Below, in pieces: positions 45,097 through 55,900 of a stretch of 64,000 nt of DNA. This DNA is from Corella eumyota (lineage: Eukaryota; Chordata; Ascidiacea; Phlebobranchia; Corellidae): the NCBI GenBank assembly GCA_963082875.1, contig OY720100.1:3844001-3908000 (forward strand), in the 5' to 3' direction. Within the stretch, counting starts at the first letter, position 1, and every line of letters starts with the position of its first letter. The notes beneath the pieces are model-generated. The model had not been told where the DNA came from, searched no databases, and saw only the letters and a list, made by a program, of their open reading frames with translations. Made by a program: the position numbers and the translations under genes.

Positions 45097-45948
45097 ATGT
45101 CTGATTACACTTCCAATGAAGCAAACAGTAGCTATACGTACGGACCTATAACAGATACACTTAGAAGCGATATTGAAGAGTCCTCAGATGAGTTATATCT
45201 ACAAGGTCGCCTTGAAGAAACCTGGGACGAAGCAATTTTAAATTCGGTTCGGCGAAATGCTGACGACGCTGCTTTAAAAGATAAAATAAATACTTTCGAA
45301 CAGTCACTTCAGCTGGACCGTGAACTACAGGCCGACGAAATATGCCGAGTCAAACGACGTTGCCAGCAAATTCGACAGAATTACGTTTGTCAACAACAGG
45401 CTAATCTATCACTACCCCCGCGGTTTAAACCGTTAAACGGCACTTGTGACAACCAAAGTACAAGAGATCGCCACTTTGCCTCATGCAGTAAAACAAAAAA
45501 GACATGTAAACAAGGTCCTGCTTCGAGGTTAGGCTGCGCTGCATTGCCGCTTACAAAAATAGGTTGTCAGAGAACAAGTCGCAAGGAAGAGGCACTTGAA
45601 AGACGCTGCGAACAAGACGTGCAAAGCTTCTTAAGAAAACAAGCTTGTAAAAGGGTCCAAAAGGAATCTAACTTAACGCGCGTTTGTGCCTTCAACCCGC
45701 CTTTGCAGGAATGTCCCACAAAGATTCGAATTCCAGCCTCAAATCAAAGTTTGTTGTCTTCGGACGACCGCGTTATCACTCAGTGCGACCAATCCATTCG
45801 AAGCAACTCAGGTCTAAACGAGTGTCCAAACGAGAAGTTAAAAGCCTTACAAATGTATGCTCGTCAGCAGCTAGAAAAAATTGAACAACGAGCTCGGGAG
45901 TTTGAAGCATGTAACGACAGCGTTAATAACCTACCATGCCAAAAATAA
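45097..45948 (+). CDS. Intronless Cys-rich, Arg/Gln-rich protein of unknown function
   Basis: A 283-residue frame starting MSDYTSNEANSSYTYGP. There is no signal peptide or membrane segment. It begins with an acidic N-terminal helix region (IEESSDELYLQGRLEETWDE), followed by Lys/Arg/Gln-rich helices with cysteines spaced through residues ~85-283 (at least a dozen) and a helical C-terminus (LKALQMYARQQLEKIEQRAREFEAC). It looks like a cytoplasmic helical protein. Disulfide cross-linking, as in sperm structural proteins, is only a guess. It is convergent with ACTR8 and has no introns, unlike the housekeeping genes here. AATAAA lies at 46008. Confidence 0.68.
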   Translation: MSDYTSNEANSSYTYGPITDTLRSDIEESSDELYLQGRLEETWDEAILNSVRRNADDAALKDKINTFEQSLQLDRELQADEICRVKRRCQQIRQNYVCQQQANLSLPPRFKPLNGTCDNQSTRDRHFASCSKTKKTCKQGPASRLGCAALPLTKIGCQRTSRKEEALERRCEQDVQSFLRKQACKRVQKESNLTRVCAFNPPLQECPTKIRIPASNQSLLSSDDRVITQCDQSIRSNSGLNECPNEKLKALQMYARQQLEKIEQRAREFEACNDSVNNLPCQK

Positions 45949-46007
45949 GCCTTAAGCCCCTTTTTACGTGAGAAAAATTTACAACCCCTGTGATAGCGCG
46001 TTGGGTT

Positions 46008-46013
46008 AATAAA
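46008..46013 (+). terminator. Poly(A) signal of the Cys-rich gene
   Basis: AATAAA 60 bases after the stop, in GGGTTAATAAAAAAATG. It is also present in the unit 1 copy. Confidence 0.5.
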
Positions 46014-46221
46014 AAAATGCCTGATTTTAAATAAATCAAATCACGTTTACAAATGCACCATTTAAAATGTTTTACCTGAACAATTTTGCTGATAATAGGA
46101 TATAAATTCTAAAACCAAATATTAAGTAATATAACTTTAGTCTATTTTTTGTAAACCTTATTATTAAAGAATATAATAATCATGTTTCTATAGTACATAG
46201 TTCAACAAAATCTACAATATA

Positions 46222-46508
46222 CTGGCAGCGTGGTGTAGTGGTAAGAACACTTGCTACACCACACATAAGGTTGTGGGTTCAATCCCCACTGCTCTCTTGC
46301 TGTAGCGCCCTTGAGTAAGGTGCTATAAACGGTATTAACTCCTGCTGAGTCGGCACTTAATCAGCAGCATAATTATCGGGCAATTATAATCTATAATAAT
46401 ATCCCAAACTGCCACAGGCAACTCGAGACTGGGTCGGAGTAACTGACGTTATTCTATGTTTAAGTCGAGCATTCGACTTTCCCACATCGAGGATAAAGAT
46501 ACATGAAA
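46222..46508 (+). mobile_element. SINE, full length, unit 2 copy
   Basis: Undeleted counterpart of 36979-37182, lying between the two convergent genes. Confidence 0.85.
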
Positions 46509-46591
46509 AAAAATATTTTGCAACTAAATCTGTAACTCCAAAAAAAACTCATAATCATTACTGGAATTTTTATTAAAAACATTCTGGTGAA

Positions 46592-49500
46592 TTACCAGAT
46601 AAAAGGACACTTTTCTCTTAAAATTCGAACCCCATAATTGACCCATTCTTGTTTAGTTATCCACAGTTCTTCAGCATTATTAAGACATGATAACACTGCT
46701 CCGCCTTTCCAAGCAATAATAGATGGATCTAGATTCTTCAATAAAATAAAAACTTAATTTATTAATCTGTTTTTTCAATACAGGGGTAAACCTACTGCCA
46801 CATTACATACAAATAGTGTTTAAAATACCCTTAATACTTTGATATTTTTTGTGGATTTTTTAAATATTTATCCTCTAATTGGTTTGAAGCACAAAAAAGT
46901 ATTGAAAACGCCATGTAAAAAGTGTTACTTTAGTGACTGGCACTAATGTTTTTGGAATATATTGTATATAGTAACATTAGTTACCCCGACCCAGTTTCGA
47001 GTTGCCTGTGGCAGTTTGGGATATTATAGTTTATAGCACCTTTTTTAAAAGCATGAGAGCAGTGGGGATTGAACCCATGACCTCATATGGTGTAGCAAGT
47101 GTTCTCACTATTTAGTCATCTATAACATATTAAAAAAAATCAAAAATTACCTTTGGTTTGTTAATGATCTCAACTTGGTCACCAAATGTATGACTATCAT
47201 TCTCTCGCAAGCCAGCCTTTATCCTTGTTTTTAAAACGTTTTCTATGCCACTAAAATTTGCCAGCCCTCCCCCAACCAATAGAATGCAACTGTAAAGTCT
47301 TTTTCTTACTTCATGATCAATGGAAATGTTTTCAAAAGTGTTTTCGATGCTCCAGATTATGGCTTGATCCAAACATAAAAGATTTTTCAAGTTGTGTAAG
47401 GCAAGTTGCTGGTCATCTCTAGTTAAAAAAATATAGTTGGCTGTTCAGTTTATTATATTGGCACCGAATTTAATATACAGGCAACTTGAGATTTAAGTAT
47501 TTTGTAGTACCATGAAAGTCATCAAAGACAAAATATGGGATGGTGCAACAAAATTTCCCCTTACGTTAGGCTGTAGGATTTTCAATTAAATCTTTTTCAA
47601 TTTGAGAATAAAAAATTATATTTGAACTAAATAAAAAAATAAATTTAAGGTATTAACATATTGTAACCTGGCAGAATATTTTTTATCTTTGGGATTTGTT
47701 GTAACTAACTCTTTGTCTTCAATATTAGCTTGCTTAAATGTCTTTTTGGAATTGCCAGTCTAAAATGTTATCAATTTTGTTAACAATAATTGGGAAAAAT
47801 TCCTATTTAATAAACTAACTAAATCTCAAGAGACATATGGAATAAAAAAGTATAAATCTGATGATGGTGTCAATAATTTAGCAAAAATACACCTATTCAT
47901 TAACTTACCTTATCTTGTTTTGATCCAGATAAAAAAATATCGTTGAGTAGATCACCATAATCTTTACCAGTTTGTGTATAAAAATGAATGTGTTCAGATG
48001 GTTGTAACAAACCAAATAATTGTGGATAAAATACGCCTATGGGTGCCTGCAAAAAATTGCGTCAAAAAATTTAATTTCATATTTTTTTAAAACTGAGACC
48101 CGGAGATATAAAACGTCATCAATAATTTATAAATCGAGATTGGGTTGTGGTAACAAATGTTACTCTATGTTTAGGTCACGAAGTCGATCTTTCCACATCG
48201 AGGATAAATAAATAAAAAAATCAATACAGACCTTCTTAATATAAGAAGACTGATTGCATTGTGTAGTGGTAAGAACACTACAACTTACTAGTTTAGGTTC
48301 TTGCTGCAATGCCCTTAAGTATAGGACTATGGGAGTCACAAAATTCTGCCAACCCAAAACCAAACGCCAGGTAAATTATCAAACAATTAATATCAATTAT
48401 ATCCCAAACTGCCACACAAACCTGGAATTGAGTTAAGCAACTAACGTTACTACATAGTTAAGTGTTAAGCTGACCTTACCGCAAATAATTATAATTTTAA
48501 ACAAAAAAAAGCTGATTTTACTATAAACATACAAAAAAAATTTGTTACCATTTCCTAGTTATGGGTTTCATTCACCAGGCTTATTTATTGTTAAAAAAAC
48601 TTAATTTATTAATCGTTACCTGAATAACTTCATCACCAAGCAAAATAGAATACAATAAAGACATCTGACCCGGTCTTCGAAGATTAAATTCTTGCAGCTC
48701 AGCACTTATACAACTTAAATCCAAGTGACAAAAAGTTTCCTAAACAAACAAAAATGCATAAACTAACAAGATAAAATGCTAAAATAAAAAAAAAGGTTTA
48801 AGTAAGTTATTGTGCATGTATAGAAAGTGTATAGCTTATAGCTTAATTTGTGTGAATATTTTTTACATAAAAAGTTAAAAAAAATCAATTTTCTGGTAAT
48901 TGTATAGTTCATTAGTTGTATAATTTTTGGTACTAGGAGTGACATATAAAAATATAAAATGTTTAATATGCGTTTTGTAAATCTTTCAGACTCCATAAAA
49001 TGCTATTACATTAAAATCAAAATGCCCAATACAAAAGAAATAGGCATTATGCATTTTAATTTTATACAAACTTACATTGATTTACATGAAACTTTGCTAA
49101 GTTAATTTAAATGTTGTAGCATTTCAAAGAGAACCAAACCATTTACAAAAATTTAAACCTTAAGCTCTTCCAAAAGTAAAGCATCCATTCTATCCTGGAT
49201 ATTGCAGGAGCGATAAGGAAAATTATTTTGTTGCAACAACCATGCAAAAGCGTGTGTGATATTTCTTCCACCATAATCCAGACAAATCCTAAAAATAAAT
49301 AAAAAAATCAAGAAAATAGAAAATAAAACCTAAAAAAATCATAATGAAACGAGGACTGACAACTAGAATAAAAAAGAAGCAGATTTTAAAACTTTTTTTT
49401 AATTTTTTTTTAGCATTTTTTTAGTTACAAATTAAAATTGAAAGATTTTTTTACAAAAAAAAATTTAAAAATCCTTTGATGATTTATAAAATTGAAAAGT

Positions 49501-52481
49501 TATATTTACTGTGTATTTTGGTGGGAGATTCCATCTTCTACAACACAAACAGATGTTTTATGATGACCAACATCTACAACACATGCATTCGCGATGCCGC
49601 AACCATAAGTCGCACAAACAGATTCCTGCAAAAAATAACAAGCCTTAATGTAGAAAAGCTTTTTTACAGTTTAAACAAACTTTTACTATCCTGAACAGCT
49701 TGAATTAACACCGTTTTTTGTATATATCTTTATCCTCGATGTGGGAAAGTCAAATGCGTGACTTAAACATAGAGTAACATCAGTTACTTCGACCCAGTCT
49801 CGAGTTTCCTGTGGCAGTTTGGGATATTATAGATTATAATTGCCCGGTAATTATGCTGATAATTTAGTGCTGACTCAGCAGGAGTTCACACTGTTTATAG
49901 CGCTTTACTCAAAGGCGCTCGAGAGCAGTAGGGATTGAGCATGAGAGCAGTAGGGATTGAACCCACGACCTCATGGTGGTGTAGCAAGTGTTCTTACCAA
50001 TACACCACACTGCCGGATTTAAATACTATTGCCCGATTACTAAAATTTTGATTGGTTGTTGACCTAGCAAGAGTTAATATTGTAAGCACATTTTATAGTA
50101 AAGTATACTGTGAATAAAGGGACCTTAAATGGAAATACAATTTGCACCACAAAGCTGGTTAAAAATGTTGTATTCGAGTTTTATGCTTACCAACCTGATG
50201 AATAATTATTGAGGAAAAGTTTAAATGATTTAGAATAACATCAGTGATGTGTTTGACATGCTTTCGGTTGTAAATATCAGGAATCAATAAAATACATCTA
50301 AAACATAAAATAAGTAAAGAGTTAAAAGAAAAAAAAGTTTAATAATTAATTGTAAATGCCACCCAAAAAAAGTTTAACCATCGATTAGTATTAAAAATAG
50401 GTTGCTTAATTTACATTTTTTTATTATTATATTAAATAGTAAAAAAATAAATAGATAAAAATAACTTGCCTGTAGTCTTTAATGTCCTGTATTGGTATAT
50501 GTAGAAAATTTTCTATTGCTTTTCTCCATATTGCCTCGAGATCTGCTAAAACAGCCGTCAATGACTTTTCTTTTAGGTTTAACTGGCCATTAACGATTGG
50601 CCAAAACAAATCATAGCAGTCCTTTTCATCTATATATAATGCCTAAAAAATAAACATTTAAGTCCTTGATATAGTGTCAATAGTTATGTAATTTTGCCAA
50701 CCTGAAAAAAAAACACTTTGTAAAGTTTTTTTACCACATTTATTTATTCTCGATGTTGGAAGGTCAACTTTACGACCTAAACATAGAGTAACATCAGTTA
50801 CCCCGACCCAGTCTCAAGTTGCCTTTGGCAGCTAGAACATTATAGAATATAATTGCTTTTGTATTCTACAAGCTGCTAATTAAGTGTTGGCTCAGCAAAA
50901 GTTATACCGTTCATAGCGCCTTACTTAAGGGCACTACAGCATGAAGGCAGTGGAGATCAAACCCAGGACCTAACCTAGTAAAGACAAGTGTTCTGACCAC
51001 TACTGTATACTGCCGGATCTACATATTGCTGCCAGTTAGTAGTTAAAAATATAAAAAACAAAAAAGAAACACTTTTATACATCATCACCAATAAGATATT
51101 TTGGTAAATGGGAGGTGTCTGTCCAAGTCCAACCACAACTTTCTTGTAAATGTTCTGGTTTCTTTTTTGAGTTTTCTCTGGCAATATTCTCTTGTGTGGT
51201 TCTTCTTTTGTGGGTGTGACTAGTTATGGCTTCGGTAAGTAGTGGAATTATACTTGGGTCTACTTTCTGTAACAACATATATTATTCCATAAGACCTTTA
51301 TTAAAATTAGTGTGTGAAAAATTGTGTTAATAAAATTATAACGTTGACAGAAATTCGGTTGGCAATAAAAAAATCTATTTTAAAAAGCAGATATAACAAT
51401 TTTAGCACCAGCTAATTTATTTCCAGATTACATTGGCAAAATGAGATTAAGCTCATGTATAAAGTTTAACATCCAAACAACCATATGTGTAATAAAAAAG
51501 GTTTTAAATGTGAGACCATGTAATTTGATAAAATAAAAATATTAAGGACCTATTCTGCAATGTGTCGTTAAATAGTTGTTTTCACAAAATTTCAGAGTCC
51601 TATGTTTAACATACAAAAGATTTTAACTCTTAGCACCTTATGGCAGCAGTTTATTTAAAAAAATTTTAACACAAAAGTTAAAAGGGTCAAAATGAGTAAT
51701 TTTACATTATCTTGTGGTAGTAGCTTCATTCTATTCGTTGGTTGACTACCAGGGTTTTTATGTCTCCATGCTATGACATGGGGAATCATTATAGGCTGAT
51801 GATCAGATGCTAAACCTATGCGTAGATGGGCAGAACCAGGATGAAATATTATAGTGTGTTTGGCCTGCATTTCAACATTCTGTAGCAAAAAGGACATGTT
51901 GTAATAAAGTGAATAAAAAATGTCCTATATATTAGTTTACCGGCAGCATGGTGTAGTGGTAAGAACACTTGCTACACCACACATGAAGTCGTGAGTTCAA
52001 CCCCAACTGATCTCATGCTGTAGCATCCTTGAGTAAGGCGCTATAAACGGTATGAACTCCTGCTGAGCCAGCACTTAATCAGCAGTATAATTATCAGGCA
52101 ATTATAATCTATAATATCCTAAACTGCCACTGGCAACTCAAAACTGGGTCGGAGTAACTGATGTTACTCTACGTTTAAGTCGCGCATTCGACTTTCCCAC
52201 ATGGAGGATAAAGATATATACAAAAAAAAAGCATAGCAAACTAATAGAAATTAAAAATTTTCTTAAAGTATCCAGAAAGTTGTAATAAAATTATGAAGTG
52301 TACTAAACACCTAAGCTCAAGTTTTAAAATCAAATTATTATTTTTTGATCACACTTTTAAATATATTACATAAGAAATTATAACTTACATTATTGTTAAA
52401 GTCTTCCGCTTCAGTTTCAGATAACCTTTCATGACATAAATTTATGCCGTTTGGACTTGAAGAATCTGATTTGTTTGACAT
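46592..52481 (-). CDS. ACTR8: Actin-related protein 8
   Basis: Nuclear actin-related subunit of the INO80 chromatin remodeller. Twelve exons: 52389-52481, 51706-51879, 51081-51266, 50470-50642, 50195-50297, 49510-49625, 49159-49288, 48620-48739, 47909-48046, 47668-47759, 47151-47418 and 46592-46735, giving 578 residues (human 624). Landmarks are HTIIFHPGSAHLRIGLASD, HVIAWRHK, CILLIPDIYNRKHVKHITD, ESVCATYGCGIANACVVDVG, SCILLVGGGLANFSGIE, DPSIIAWKGGAVLSCLN and the C-terminal REKCPFIW. All match ARP8 in order. Intron 4 uses a GC donor (AG/GCAAGT), required by the TACAG+A frame and the YRCILLIPD homology. The last three exons are duplicated at 37260-38251. It begins 430 bases downstream of the ENOX stop, in the same orientation. 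Confidence 0.95.
46966..47115 (-). mobile_element. SINE with internal deletion, unit 2
   Basis: Retains GTTACCCCGACCCAGTTTCG to GGGATATTATAG, then jumps to TTTATAGCACC and the box B side. It complements the differently deleted unit 1 copy at 37499-37612. Confidence 0.75.
48133..48215 (+). mobile_element. SINE tail fragment, in ACTR8 intron
   Basis: Only GAGATTGGGTTGTGG to CACATCGAGGATAAATAAAT remains. Confidence 0.65.
48252..48490 (+). mobile_element. SINE, strongly diverged, in ACTR8 intron
   Basis: Box A (CATTGTGTAGTGGTAAGAAC) is clear. Box B is gone and the body is eroded to CCCAAACTGCCACACAAACC. Confidence 0.6.
49716..50014 (-). mobile_element. SINE, full length with 20-base duplication, in ACTR8 intron
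   Basis: GAGAGCAGTAGGGATTGA appears twice in tandem near 49921-49965. Head CACCACACTGCCGG. Confidence 0.85.
50745..51015 (-). mobile_element. SINE, diverged, in ACTR8 intron
   Basis: Block order is kept (CGATGTTGGAAGGTC, GACCCAGTCTCAAGTTGCC, GGAGATCAAACCCAGGACC), with many substitutions. Confidence 0.75.
51941..52229 (+). mobile_element. SINE, full length, in ACTR8 intron 1
   Basis: Head CCGGCAGCATGGTGTAGTGG, with complete body and tail. Confidence 0.85.
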
Positions 52482-52913
52482 CTTGGCACAAAAATTAATT
52501 TTTAAACAAAATTCCTAATTTTAAAATAAAACATAAAAAAATTGATTATTCTTAAGTTTTAAAACATTTTTCTTATTTATGCAATATGTAAAAAACGAAA
52601 ATAAAAATTCAACCAAACAGAAATATAAAAAAAAGTTACAGCAGTAATAATATTTTCCTGATAAATTAACACACAAAAATAATACAACACTTAAGCAACA
52701 TACCAACACATTGTACTGAAGCAACATAACATTATAACTTTGTTTTTTAAACTGTAACAGTAGGTTTAATTTAAAAAAAAAATTTTTTAGGTTCTTGATA
52801 TAGATTATAACATTTACTCTATTGGCCATGATTGACAATTAATTTCTTTAAAGCATCTAAGTGTTTTCACAAAACCAGTTCAGGTTATCTATAAGATCCC
52901 TCATGTGAATGTT

Positions 52914-55900
52914 TTACTTGTTTTTGCAAGACCACTTGTGACAAGGTTTCCCATCCACTAAACTCACATTCAATTCAAACAAGTCGGGAAGTTTCAAAAA
53001 TAATACTTCAACAGTTTCAATGCTTGCCTAAATAGAACAAATAATTTTTGACTTAATTATAAACAAAAAGATTCTAAAAAATTAGCATTTTATTTCTTTT
53101 TGCATTAAATCTACACATTAGTTTCCAATATAAAAATAGCCTAGTTGCCAAACCCATGTGGTTTAAAATTATATAATATTAGATGCTATGAACTATATAA
53201 AAAGTAAGATGCTATGAACTGTCTGAATTTCTGCCAATTTCAAAATTATATTAACCAGCAAAATGCGTTCCAAAAACTGCCAAAATACAACTCAAGACTG
53301 GGTCAAGGTATTAAACATTACCCTATAATAATGGCACAATGTTAGCTTTTTTTAAATCGAGAGTAAAGATATACTAAAAAAAGATTACCAAATATTGAAC
53401 TAATTGTTTAAAATGTATTCAAATAAAAACTTACGTCAATTTTATTTTCTATTAAATATTCTTTAATATGTCGCACAAAAGCGCCATCAGGAAACACCCT
53501 TAAAAATGATGCCAATGCACCTAAAAAACAAACATAATTTACTTAAGTTTGTTCATAAAAATTTTTATGTATAACTTAGCAAACAAGTGGAAAAAAAATT
53601 TATGATTTAAAATTATTTTGTCAATAAATAAAACTTACATAATAATTTTGCATCTTTTTTGGGGACTAAATGGTTTTCTTCTTGCTTTTTAGCTAAGACA
53701 AAAAAACTTAGATTTAGAATTTAGGTATTTTCACATTACCAATCTTAAAATATTGGCAAAACAGCAATATATTTAAAAATGGAAAAAGCATAAATGATGT
53801 GACTAATCTTAAAATATTAGCCGATAATTTAATCAATTTAGGCATATATTTTTTGGGTTTAAACTCGCAAACATCAGTGTTATTAAAAATAGAAAAAAAT
53901 ATAAGTGATCTGATTAAATGTTAAATTTTGACAACCTTTTAAATTACTTACTTAATAAATCTCGTTTTCCATCAATTTTTTTCTTTAAATTTTCGATTTT
54001 CTCATTCTTTTCTTTAATGTGGTTGTCTTTTGTTTGAAGTTTAACTATCAAATCCCAAACTTGCTGCAAAAAAAAATCAAAATTTAAAATAAAGCATCAT
54101 AAAATAATCAAATTAAATTAAATACCTGTTGAACTTCCTGCAATGAATTTTTAACAGAACTAGAATTGTTTTGTTTAGAATTCCCCTCCCCTTTAAAAGC
54201 AACATTAAATAACAAAACTTTAACAAATGTTGTAACTTAAAAAAAAAAAAAACTAAATTGTCTTGAAGCACTTTTTTGTATATATAACATCATTCTAGAT
54301 ATTACAATCTCTATTTTTAAATTTAATGTTTTTAAAATATGTATTCACCATAATTTTCATCACATAATTCCATCAGTTTATCACCCTCTTCACCTGGCAT
54401 TTCTAGTTTTCTGTTTGCACTTAACCCATCCTAAACAATATAAAAACTTTACCAAAATATAATTTCAAGTTAGATTTACTAAATCTAAAATTCTTAGAAA
54501 ACCTGAAAAATCGTATTTTATATTAATCCTGAAAAATCGAACACATTTCAAATATTAGGTATTTAAAAAATCTTGTCCTCTTGCAAATATAAACACTTTT
54601 TTATACAAAAGTAAAATCTTAAAAGTTCTTCCGGCACATTGTAATACTTACTTTAAAAAAAAAACTAATTTTTAACTCTTTTTATAATTATATCAAAATT
54701 TCTAAATACTAAGTTAAATTTGGGTCCAAGAAATTTGAATAAATGTCTTAAACAAGAAGCTGTGAAGAACCTCTTTAAAAATCATAGAAATAAAGATTTT
54801 TCAATATTTTTCCAGGTAGTTTCAGAACTTTAAGGAAAATACGAAATAAAGAAAGGTCAACAATTTTTGATCTACTTTTCCTCTTTTTTTTTTCTTAAAC
54901 CTTTATTTTCCTTTCAAAATAACCACCATTTTAAAACCCATTTTAATGTAAACAAATAAAAGAATTTGGATTTTCTTTTTTGTTTTCTTTTTTTGTTTTT
55001 AACAAAATAAAAATATAGTCAGAATTTACTTGAGGCAATCGTCGATAAGAAAGTAAAAAAGTGTACTTCAAAACAGAAGACATATTGGAATCAGCTTCTT
55101 ACTATAAACCTTTACAAAACTAACAATGACAGTTACATCTACATAACCTGACAATAATAAGAATATTAAAAACATAAAGGTGATAACAAATTTCAAAAAA
55201 AAAAATCTATTCTAAAACGAATTAGGTTTTTTAACAGAACTAACACTAGTAGGACCTAAGACTTTCGTTCGATGTATAGAAGTACATTAGATATAGAAGT
55301 ACATTGGAACAAATTCACTTATTTACTCTCCAAATGACAGTTTATAAACATATGTATGTTTTCTTGTAGGTAAGAATACTCATAGAAAAAAATCTTTTTG
55401 GTAAACATGAAACCTGTTAACCCTGGCATAGGATATTTTTAAATAAATATTGTTGAATTTCAGTTAGGCATAAAATCAAACATTTTATCTTATTTAAATA
55501 GAGTTGCTGTTTTAAATAAAAAAAAAAAATTTTTCCTAATTCAAGTTTGTAAAAAAAAACTAATTTTTCGTATTAGAAAAAAGAAAGTGTTTACCTTAAT
55601 TTGGCTCAACAGATCACAATAACAGTTTAAGTTAAAAATTTGTTTTAAAATTATATCCGAATGCAAAAAAAACTTGTAGCATTATTCCTGTTGCATTTAC
55701 TTACTTAAAGACTTGAACCTTACCTTTGCCTGGTTAAGCCAAGTGTCGATAGATTTCCTCTGGGGGCGGGTAAATTTATCCCAAGCCGATTGCTTGTGTG
55801 CGTCCTCATAAAGTAAAATGAGATTGTTGACTAAAAAAATAAAAATAAAACCTCTTAGAACGTGTAAAGTCCATTCAAAAATTTGTTGAATTCTGACAGT

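Larger units (their letters stand above)
38390..47770. repeat. Segmental duplication, unit 2
   Basis: The second copy of the block described for unit 1, enlarged by the 3.66-kb hAT element at 40627-44284. It runs into the complete ACTR8 gene, which marks this as the original location of the ACTR8 exons. Confidence 0.9.

Noticed and set aside
51075-51184. Second frame overlapping ACTR8 exon 3
   Set aside because: Alternative-frame shadow of the real exon, which matches ARP8.
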